6,107 nucleotides of DNA, taken from the NCBI GenBank assembly GCA_030600745.1, contig JAUVLL010000209.1:1-6107 (forward strand). The letters run 5' to 3'. A program made the translations under genes and the position numbers. This stretch comes from Spirochaetaceae bacterium. Its GTDB lineage: Bacteria; Spirochaetota; Spirochaetia; B11-G9. Numbering within the stretch: position 1 is the stretch's first letter; each line of letters starts with the position of its first letter. Below are positions 1 through 4,540 of the stretch, piece by piece. Under the pieces are notes generated by a model. It was given only the letters and a program-made list of their open reading frames with translations. It was not told the origin of the DNA and searched no databases.

Positions 1-493
1 ATGACTGCCAGACGGCTACTATAACCACCCCGAACCATGCAAGGTCGGGATTTCCCAAAATATTTCTGGAAAGGAATTCAATGCCCATGCTCTGGGCAAT
101 TGGGGGTATAATTTTCCCGAATATATAGTTAAAAATAAAACCTATAATTAATATGCTTAAAATGTTGGGAAAAAAATAGAGTGCCCTGAAAAAATTTTTA
201 AATTTAATTGCAGTATTTAATCCCATAGCAATAGTTAAGCTTAGAATATTAACTATTATTGTTGAAAATACTGCGAATTTAAAGGTGAAAAAATAGGCAT
301 CCAAAGCTCTTGAATCTTTAAATACATTTATGTAATTTCTTATACCTACAAAATTCCAGTCACCAAAGCCTCTCCAGTTAGTAAAACTATAAAAGATTCC
401 ATTTAGTGCCGGATAAGTATGGAATATAAAAAATAAAAGTACTGCTGGAATTGTCATTAATAAATGTGTGTTGTTCACTTTACTCTTTTCCAT
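1..493 (-). CDS. ABC sugar transporter permease, MalF/UgpA type (partial, C-terminus off the left edge)
   Basis: Inner-membrane subunit of a carbohydrate ABC importer (binding-protein-dependent permease family). The visible 164 residues begin MEKSKVNNTHLLMTIPAVLL. They show a first membrane segment (about 11-30), the periplasmic stretch typical of MalF/UgpA-like proteins (FYSFTNWRGFGDWNFVGIRNY, about 34-54), and further membrane segments at about 68-92, 100-125 and from 152. The EAA loop that docks on the ATPase would lie past the window edge and is not seen. The ATG is supported by AAGGAG at 500-505, six bases upstream. The gene follows the binding-protein gene by 50 bp on the same strand, so it is part of one importer; a second permease is expected further left. 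Its first ~125 codons are very AT-rich (about 26% GC by count) compared with the neighbours. The substrate is inferred from the adjacent GH15 enzyme, not from this gene. Confidence 0.9.
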   Translation of the reverse strand, partial: MEKSKVNNTHLLMTIPAVLLFFIFHTYPALNGIFYSFTNWRGFGDWNFVGIRNYINVFKDSRALDAYFFTFKFAVFSTIIVNILSLTIAMGLNTAIKFKNFFRALYFFPNILSILIIGFIFNYIFGKIIPPIAQSMGIEFLSRNILGNPDLAWFGVVIVAVWQS

Positions 494-499
494 TGAATA

Positions 500-505
500 C
501 TCCTT
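500..505 (-). promoter_or_regulatory. Shine-Dalgarno of the permease gene
   Basis: On the minus strand AAGGAG lies six bases before the ATG at 491-493. It fixes the permease start and leaves it independent of the hairpin just upstream. Confidence 0.8.
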
Positions 506-513
506 ATAAAACA

Positions 514-535
514 GGGCATGCTTTGCTGCATGCCC
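514..535 (-). terminator. Hairpin between binding-protein and permease genes (leaky terminator or mRNA stability element)
   Basis: A perfect 8-bp inverted repeat, GGGCATGC/GCATGCCC, with a 6-base loop (AGCAAA on the minus strand). It is followed on the minus strand by TGTTTTAT and then the permease Shine-Dalgarno. It sits 8 bp after the binding-protein stop. In many importer operons (the malE-malF gap of E. coli is the classic case) such structures let the binding protein be made in excess over the membrane subunits. The U-tract is short, so partial termination or 3'-end protection fits better than full termination. Confidence 0.65.
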
Positions 536-543
536 AAAAATAC

Positions 544-1782
544 TTATTCCTGACGCTGTTGTACCTTGTCCCACTCATCATCCATTATCTTTAGGAATTC
601 ATCTACATCACCCTTGATCAGGAATTCCTGAACAAGGTTGGGGACCTGCATTCCTCCCGGATAAAAGTGATCGGGAAAACCGGTGACCAGTCCTTTTTTA
701 AAATTGACTTGAATGCCTTCCATTACAGGATCTTCCTGGATAGCACCTTTTACAGCAGCAAACTGTCTTTGCTGGTCAATATAGTACTGTGCATTTTCAG
801 GTTCGAGAAGGAAATTTATAAAGAGCAGTGCTTCTTCTGTATATTCGGTGTTTTTTGCAAGAGCAAACAGTGTATCTACTCCGGAGACCAATCTGTTCTT
901 ATTCGGATCATTCAGTACCGGCATGGCAAAAGTTCCTATCTCAATATCTGGATTTGCTTTCAGGATTGAACCGATTGCCCATACTCCCTGTATATACATT
1001 ACAGATTCGCCTTTGGCAAATGCCGTATTACCATCGTCGTAGCCGAATCCAAAATTATCATCATGACCATACTTCAGAATTGTTAACATTTTCTCTGCAA
1101 CATCAACATAGCGTGCCTGAAAAGTTGTGACATTGGTACGACGCTTATCGATAAAATCATCTCCCTGAAGATTGGCAGCCAATGCATTGAATGTGACCAT
1201 TCCTGTCCAGGCATCCTTCAGAGTTAAATAGAATGGTGTCTGTCCGGCGGCCTTGCATGTTTCAGCTGCGGCAATAAATTCATCCCATGTTTTTGGGACT
1301 GACAGTCCCAGTTCTTTAAATTTTGTCTTATTATAAAGAACAGTGTTTGCATTTACAGCAAATGGGAGCCCGTGCAGTCCGTCAAGTCCTGTTCGTTTTT
1401 TTAGCTGATCAAAATATCCTTTGTGTACTTTATCTGCACATGGGTCATCGGTAAAATCGTAGAGATACCCTGCTTTTGCCAACTCAGTCCAGTCGGAAGT
1501 TGCGCCCATCGCAATAATTGCAGGTATATCATTTATCGTCATACGAGTCATTAGTACTGTTGCAAATTCAGGGGGATTGTTTTGTTCAATATCAATGTTT
1601 GGATATTTCGCCTCAAACCTGGCAATCAGTTCGTCGAAGGTCCCTACAGCCTCCTCTTTATTCTGGAAAAATTCGAGCTTCACTTTATCTTCCACTGCTT
1701 CTTTCTGAGCAGCTCCAAAAAGGGGTAGAACTGCAAATATTAGTAGAATGGTGAAAATAGTGCAAATTGTTCTTTTAGTCAT
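544..1782 (-). CDS. ABC transporter extracellular sugar-binding protein (family 1)
   Basis: Secreted solute receptor that captures a sugar and delivers it to the MalF-type permease. From the ATG at 1780-1782 it has 412 residues. The signal peptide has MTKR, a hydrophobic core at 5-22, and a likely signal-peptidase I cut after G23-A24-A25. There is no lipobox cysteine, so the mature protein is probably soluble in the periplasm. Family features: KLEFFQ near the mature start, the SBP family-1 signature around 140-156 (PFAVNANTVLYNKTKFKE), PKTWDEF at 163-169 and a conserved-type tryptophan at 268 (GVW). Length is normal for maltose/oligosaccharide receptors. A longer frame opens with TTG at 1818, but the ATG has AAAGGAG nine bases upstream and starts the signal peptide correctly. 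The substrate is inferred to be an alpha-glucoside from the adjoining GH15 gene; the sequence alone does not settle it. Confidence 0.93.
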   Translation of the reverse strand: MTKRTICTIFTILLIFAVLPLFGAAQKEAVEDKVKLEFFQNKEEAVGTFDELIARFEAKYPNIDIEQNNPPEFATVLMTRMTINDIPAIIAMGATSDWTELAKAGYLYDFTDDPCADKVHKGYFDQLKKRTGLDGLHGLPFAVNANTVLYNKTKFKELGLSVPKTWDEFIAAAETCKAAGQTPFYLTLKDAWTGMVTFNALAANLQGDDFIDKRRTNVTTFQARYVDVAEKMLTILKYGHDDNFGFGYDDGNTAFAKGESVMYIQGVWAIGSILKANPDIEIGTFAMPVLNDPNKNRLVSGVDTLFALAKNTEYTEEALLFINFLLEPENAQYYIDQQRQFAAVKGAIQEDPVMEGIQVNFKKGLVTGFPDHFYPGGMQVPNLVQEFLIKGDVDEFLKIMDDEWDKVQQRQE

Positions 1783-1791
1783 TTCTCTTAT

Positions 1792-1798
1792 CTCCTTT
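1792..1798 (-). promoter_or_regulatory. Shine-Dalgarno that decides the binding-protein start
   Basis: AAAGGAG on the minus strand, nine bases before the ATG at 1780-1782. It lies inside the longer TTG-initiated frame, which argues that the upstream TTG (1816-1818) is not the real start. Confidence 0.8.
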
Positions 1799-1801
1799 AA
1801 T

Positions 1802-1818
1802 TTGTTCCTGAAGAACAA
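1802..1818. repeat. Short inverted repeat upstream of the binding-protein gene
   Basis: TTGTTC (1802-1807) and GAACAA (1813-1818) are perfect inverted copies around 5 bases. They lie between a TATAAT-like box (1818-1823) and the Shine-Dalgarno. This could be an operator half-site pair or a small leader hairpin. It differs from the LacI-type operators elsewhere in the window. Confidence 0.4.
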
Positions 1819-1849
1819 TTATAATCCCTCCCATTTTAATATATGTAAA
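1818..1849 (-). promoter_or_regulatory. Possible internal promoter before the binding-protein gene
   Basis: On the minus strand a perfect TATAAT (1818-1823) is preceded by TTTACA (1844-1849), but the 20-base spacer is longer than ideal. If used, it would let the transporter be transcribed separately from the GH15 gene. Low confidence because of the spacing. Confidence 0.3.
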
Positions 1850-1880
1850 GGTTTCTAAACTATTCCATCAGAATATTTAT

Positions 1881-1898
1881 CCGTTTCTAAAGAAACGG
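1881..1898. repeat. Hairpin in the GH15-to-binding-protein gap
   Basis: CCGTTTC (1881-1887) and GAAACGG (1892-1898) form a 7-bp stem with a 4-base loop, 25 bp after the GH15 stop. Neither strand has a following T-run, so it is a poor intrinsic terminator. It may mark an mRNA processing or 3'-protection site inside the 140-bp gap. Confidence 0.4.
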
Positions 1899-1922
1899 TC
1901 TTAAAATCTATCTGCATTCATT

Positions 1923-3023
1923 TCAAGACTGCAGACTGTTAAACTTCTGTACCAGCACAAGATACATGGCATGAGACCATAAAAGCGGTTTTGCAGCATT
2001 GCCCCACCGTTTTTCCCAGTCCGCAACAATGTCTGAATCAGATGCATCCTCATATACCTGTTCAGGGAGATTCCCCTCTTCATCACTTTGCATCTTAATC
2101 CAGTCAAAGAGCTTTCCGGCTTTTTGAGTTTCCCCGATCTCAAGGTAATACCAGGCCAGCCAGCAAGTCATGAGGACCCACTGTCCCCCTCCGTAAAATG
2201 TGTCTTCCGGATATCTTTTTACACCCCCTTCATATAGCAATTTATTTTCTATAACCTGAACGGTTTTTTTCATAACAGGATGATTCGGTTCTACGATATT
2301 AAAAGGTACAGAAAGCCAGAGAAGACTGGAATCAACGCTTTCCGAACCGATATACTTCGGGAACCGCTTGTCTTTCGTTAGATTTGATAAAATAAACTTT
2401 CGGATCTCCTCTGACAGAACAGATAGTTCCTTTGTTTTAAAAAATTGATTTATCCCTTCAATTCCGCCATAGACACAGGCCAGGGTTGAAGGGTGGATTT
2501 TATCACCATTTTCTTCCCAGCAGTCATAATTTGGTAATATCCAAACCTTTGCCAGATAGTCGATTGTAGTTAGTATACTGTCCTGGTATTTTTCTATCAG
2601 GCTGTCATCCCCGGTTAGCTGACAATATTCAGCAAGACACCAAAGCCATGTTCCATATCCGTCAATCTGGAAATTCGGCCAATTATCCTGCGCTTCCATT
2701 CCAGCCAGGGTATATCTGGTCGACAGGAAATCCTCCGGGTTTAAGGTCTGATTATTCGCAAGTTTTTCAGAAATTTTCTCAACCTTGAATTTATACCGCC
2801 GGATCGTTCCATCCACCCAGTTCAGAAATTTCAGGCATGAATCGGTTTCTCCGTTTATCAGCATGGAATAAGCGATAAAACTGCCATCTCTTAACCAAGA
2901 ATAGCTATAAACAGGGTAATCGGGAGAAGCGACATATGATCCGAAATTGTTTTGATTTTCGAGTATCAGTTCGATGCTTATTTGTTTTAAGTCTTTCAAT
3001 TCGTTTAATCCCTTTCCTTTCAT
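1923..3023 (-). CDS. Cytoplasmic GH15 alpha-glucosidase (glucoamylase / isomaltose-glucohydrolase type)
   Basis: Inverting glycoside hydrolase that releases glucose from the non-reducing end of alpha-linked gluco-oligosaccharides. The 366 residues show the (alpha/alpha)6-barrel landmarks of family GH15 in order: W43-L44-R45-D46 near the N-terminus, DGYG at 121-124, W-E-E at 169-171 (probable general acid E170 or E171), DSSLLWL at 231-237, YGGGQWVLMTCWLAWYY at 277-293, LPEQV at 319-323 (probable base E321) and PLLWSHA at 346-352. There is no signal peptide or starch-binding domain, so it should act in the cytoplasm on sugar brought in by the downstream ABC system. The short single-domain form fits small substrates such as isomaltose better than starch; this is inference, and a trehalase-like GH15 is an alternative. 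The ATG at 3023 has no Shine-Dalgarno. A TTG at 2999 (codon 9) follows a purine tract (AAAGGAAAGGGA) and is a credible alternative start. Confidence 0.85.
   Translation of the reverse strand: MKGKGLNELKDLKQISIELILENQNNFGSYVASPDYPVYSYSWLRDGSFIAYSMLINGETDSCLKFLNWVDGTIRRYKFKVEKISEKLANNQTLNPEDFLSTRYTLAGMEAQDNWPNFQIDGYGTWLWCLAEYCQLTGDDSLIEKYQDSILTTIDYLAKVWILPNYDCWEENGDKIHPSTLACVYGGIEGINQFFKTKELSVLSEEIRKFILSNLTKDKRFPKYIGSESVDSSLLWLSVPFNIVEPNHPVMKKTVQVIENKLLYEGGVKRYPEDTFYGGGQWVLMTCWLAWYYLEIGETQKAGKLFDWIKMQSDEEGNLPEQVYEDASDSDIVADWEKRWGNAAKPLLWSHAMYLVLVQKFNSLQS
3009..3020 (-). promoter_or_regulatory. Purine tract inside the GH15 N-terminus (possible Shine-Dalgarno for a TTG start)
   Basis: Codons 2-5 after the ATG read AAAGGAAAGGGA on the minus strand and end nine bases before TTG at 2997-2999. 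No comparable sequence precedes the ATG. If this is the ribosome site, the protein is eight residues shorter, which removes only MKGKGLNE and no family motif. Confidence 0.4.
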
Positions 3024-3041
3024 TAACAGTACTTAGTATTT

Positions 3042-3070
3042 GGGTAAGCGTTTACCGTAAGCGCTTACCC
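3042..3070. promoter_or_regulatory. Double LacI-family operator ahead of the GH15-transporter operon
   Basis: Two operator-type palindromes are packed together: GGTAAGCGTTTACC (3043-3056, one mismatch) and GTAAGCGCTTAC (3057-3068, perfect). Their centres are 13 bp apart. The whole 29 bp is itself a near-perfect palindrome, with 9-bp outer arms GGGTAAGCG/CGCTTACCC. The central CpG and flanking TAAG/CTTA match the LacI-family consensus. The site matches the one in front of the repressor gene, so the local LacI protein is the expected binder. It lies just downstream of a TATAGA box, so binding would block initiation or early elongation of the operon. Confidence 0.85.
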
Positions 3071-3073
3071 TCT

Positions 3074-3079
3074 TCTATA
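3074..3079 (-). promoter_or_regulatory. Possible -10 box of the GH15-transporter operon
   Basis: TATAGA on the minus strand, 3 bp upstream of the double operator, the same layout as at the repressor promoter. No convincing -35 is visible 16-18 bases upstream, so the promoter is weak, activator-dependent or misplaced. The operon may also be reached by read-through from the repressor gene, since no terminator is seen in the 80-bp gap. Confidence 0.4.
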
Positions 3080-3103
3080 AAAAAAATTTGAAACACGGAA
3101 TAC

Positions 3104-4099
3104 TCACTCTATCTTTCTTACTGAGTCCCTCTCAACAATGTGATGGGGCATGAGGATACTTCCCACAGTTTCCTTAGTGTTTAATAGCATTTCTACCGCC
3201 ATTTTTCCCATATCATAAATAGGTTGATGTACTGTTGTTAAAGGAGGAATAGCCATTTCGGCTTCCTGAGTATCATCATATCCGATTATAGATAGATCAT
3301 CGGGAACTTTAACCCCCTTTTTGTAAGCACAGGATAGAGCTCCTACCGCCATTTCATCACTTGCGGCAAAAACCGCTGTTATTTCCGGCGCTTTTTTCAG
3401 CAGTTCCTCCATACACCTCATTCCACTTCTGTATGCAAAATCACCATAAGTAATACGGTTTTCAGAAATTGTCAGGCTGTTGTCAGTTAATGCCTGTTTG
3501 TATCCTTCGATTCTGGGGAGACCGGCAAGTTTGTCTGTTTTACTACCGCTAATCATACCTATCTCCTTGTGTCCTTTTCCTATTAGATATTCTGTTGCCT
3601 GATATGATGCCTGGTAGTCATCAACCTTTATGTATGGAATCTGTAAGTGTGAGGAGGTTGTCAAAACAAGAACAACAGGTATTTTCATCTTCGCAATTGT
3701 TTCCTCATATACATCTTTTAACCATTCACTGGTAATTATTATTCCGTCAATTTGTTTTTCACTTAAAACATCCAGATATTCAATGGTTCTTTTCCCGTCA
3801 CTCTCCGTATCACAAATTATCACACTGTAATCCAGTTGATGAGCTGAATTTTCTATTCCCTTTAGTAATGCCGATGACAATCTGCTTGATAAACTGGGAA
3901 GTAATACACCAATCGTGTTAGTACGTTTATTCACCAATCCCCTGGCAATGGCATTGGGCTTGTATCCCATTTCCTGAATAATTTCCAATACTTTTTGCCT
4001 GGTTTTTGCTGTATATCCTGACTGCCCATTTATTATTCTGGAAACAGTAGCTGTTGATACCCCGGATTGTTTGGCTACATCACTAATTGTCGGTCTCAT
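3104..4099 (-). CDS. LacI-family transcriptional repressor of the adjacent sugar locus
   Basis: DNA-binding repressor released by a sugar ligand. The 331 residues have the standard layout: N-terminal helix-turn-helix at about 4-23 (TISDVAKQSGVSTATVSRII), hinge helix at about 48-57 with ARGL (L55 being the minor-groove leucine position), then a periplasmic-binding-protein-like core from I63 (IGVLLPSL) to the end. The latter contains IKVDD (about 157-161), an FAASDEMAVGAL stretch and IIGYDD. Length is typical of the CcpA/GalR-type group. The ATG has AAAGGA (4111-4116) eleven bases upstream. A perfect operator overlaps its predicted transcription start, implying autoregulation, and a double operator lies just past its stop, implying control of the GH15-transporter operon. 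The ligand is probably the imported alpha-glucoside or its product; this is inferred from context. Confidence 0.95.
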   Translation of the reverse strand: MRPTISDVAKQSGVSTATVSRIINGQSGYTAKTRQKVLEIIQEMGYKPNAIARGLVNKRTNTIGVLLPSLSSRLSSALLKGIENSAHQLDYSVIICDTESDGKRTIEYLDVLSEKQIDGIIITSEWLKDVYEETIAKMKIPVVLVLTTSSHLQIPYIKVDDYQASYQATEYLIGKGHKEIGMISGSKTDKLAGLPRIEGYKQALTDNSLTISENRITYGDFAYRSGMRCMEELLKKAPEITAVFAASDEMAVGALSCAYKKGVKVPDDLSIIGYDDTQEAEMAIPPLTTVHQPIYDMGKMAVEMLLNTKETVGSILMPHHIVERDSVRKIE

Positions 4100-4110
4100 T
4101 CTGATGTTGG

Positions 4111-4116
4111 TCCTTT
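4111..4116 (-). promoter_or_regulatory. Shine-Dalgarno of the LacI-family gene
   Basis: AAAGGA on the minus strand, eleven bases before the ATG at 4097-4099, directly abutting the operator at 4117-4132. Confidence 0.6.
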
Positions 4117-4132
4117 ACGTAAGCGCTTACGT
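4117..4132. promoter_or_regulatory. Perfect LacI-family operator at the repressor promoter
   Basis: ACGTAAGCGCTTACGT is an exact 16-bp palindrome with the CpG centre typical of LacI-family sites. It begins 7 bp after the -10 box of the repressor promoter, so it covers about +1 to +16 and ends against the Shine-Dalgarno. It shares GTAAGCGCTTAC with the operon operator about 1.06 kb away, so a tetrameric repressor could also loop the two. Confidence 0.88.
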
Positions 4133-4139
4133 TGATTTC

Positions 4140-4168
4140 ATTATTGCAGACAAAAAACAATCTGTCAA
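4140..4168 (-). promoter_or_regulatory. Sigma70-type promoter of the LacI-family gene
   Basis: On the minus strand TTGACA (4163-4168, full consensus) is followed after 17 bases by AATAAT (4140-4145, one mismatch). Initiation is expected near 4133, at the edge of the 16-bp operator. Confidence 0.75.
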
Positions 4169-4199
4169 CAATTATTTTCATCGAGGCTTTTGCGATGTC

Positions 4200-4205
4200 T
4201 ATAAA
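4200..4205 (+). promoter_or_regulatory. Weak plus-strand -10 candidate for the structured element
   Basis: TATAAA with only a poor -35 (TTCATC) 17 bases upstream. If active it would start an RNA near 4212 that ends at the hairpin around 4310. Speculative. Confidence 0.2.
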
Positions 4206-4211
4206 TTCAAC

Positions 4212-4312
4212 TTGTTTTTGTGCTGATCGCAAACAAGTTTGCTGCTCGCACATGCATCCTGGGCTTTTTAGACTAAGAATGGGTCCCCGACACTTCGTGT
4301 CGCCCATTTTAT
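4212..4312 (+). ncRNA. Candidate structured small RNA or palindromic repeat unit
   Basis: This stretch has two consecutive foldable units and no credible protein. The first (4219-4252) pairs TGTGC with GCACA and, inside a symmetric 5x5 internal loop, GCAAAC with GTTTGC. A competing 9-bp pairing, AACTTGTTT (4209-4217) with AAACAAGTT (4231-4239), is also possible. The second is the terminator-like hairpin at 4276-4310. Because it lies between divergently transcribed genes, a plus-strand terminator here has no obvious gene to terminate, which suggests a small transcript. A dispersed palindromic repeat is an equally good explanation. No known RNA family is recognised. Confidence 0.3.
4276..4310 (+). 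terminator. Orphan terminator-like hairpin in the divergent intergenic region
   Basis: AATGGG (4278-4283) pairs with CCCATT (4303-4308), extended by a G-T and an A-T pair. CGACAC (4288-4293) pairs with GTGTCG (4297-4302) around a TTC loop, with a 4-base bulge (TCCC) between the two helices on the 5' side. The plus strand continues TTTTATCTT, a modest U-tract. It could also insulate the two divergent promoters from each other. The minus-strand orientation lacks a U-run. Confidence 0.5.
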
Positions 4313-4407
4313 CTTGCTTTGCGCCAGGTCACAGCTAATATATTAGAGAAGAAGTATTTTTTAAGTAGAAAAAGTGATACAGCGCAAAAAACTTACAGTA
4401 TATTGCC

Positions 4408-4437
4408 TTGATAAGATTTGTCTTTTCCTACTATACT
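4408..4437 (+). promoter_or_regulatory. Sigma70-type promoter of the leader ORF and CNNM/CorC-family gene
   Basis: TTGATA (4408-4413) and TATACT (4432-4437) are separated by 18 bases. Initiation is expected around 4443-4446, only a few bases ahead of the small ORF at 4448 and about 85 bases ahead of the main gene. Confidence 0.6.
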
Positions 4438-4447
4438 TAAGTGGAAC

Positions 4448-4540
4448 ATGGACGACGACGACCCCCTACCGATAAATAAACAGATAATTATAAATATATT
4501 TCGAACAATAGTCGTAATTGATAAACATCATGCTGTTTGA
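4448..4540 (+). CDS. Putative acidic leader peptide (upstream ORF), 30 residues
   Basis: ATG followed by four GAC codons gives M-D-D-D-D-P-L-P-I-N-K-Q, ending in V30 with TGA at 4538-4540. It lies between the promoter and the CNNM/CorC-family gene. It overlaps that gene's start (ATG 4530) in a different frame, so its stop falls within the first codons of the main gene. No clear Shine-Dalgarno precedes it; the predicted transcript start is only a few bases upstream. An acidic run followed by prolines resembles the start of the enterobacterial MgtL leader (MEPDPTPLP), where such sequence destabilises ribosomes at low Mg2+ (intrinsic ribosome destabilisation). The neighbouring gene belongs to a Mg2+ transport family, so a Mg2+-responsive leader is a reasonable hypothesis. 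It could also be a chance ORF. Confidence 0.35.
   Translation: MDDDDPLPINKQIIINIFRTIVVIDKHHAV

Noticed and set aside
1783..1818. Twelve-residue N-terminal extension of the binding protein from TTG 1818
   Set aside because: It would put a charged stretch (FFRNKLKEIRE) before the signal peptide and would translate across the Shine-Dalgarno; ATG 1782 is better.
1881..1898. Hairpin after the GH15 gene as an intrinsic terminator
   Set aside because: No T-run follows on either strand, and the transporter genes continue in the same direction as part of the locus.
3080..3087. A-run (T-run on the minus strand) after the repressor gene as a terminator
   Set aside because: No GC-rich stem precedes it; only a weak 5-bp pairing with a 15-base loop is possible, so read-through is more likely.
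4083..4307. Minus-strand 74-codon ORF overlapping the repressor start
   Set aside because: It covers the repressor promoter, operator and the structured element, is cysteine-rich with no recognisable domain, and has no ribosome site; it is a by-product of the palindromic region.
4132..4338. Plus-strand 68-codon ORF in the divergent intergenic region
   Set aside because: It overlaps the repressor promoter and both hairpins, with no Shine-Dalgarno or family resemblance; a coding role is unlikely.
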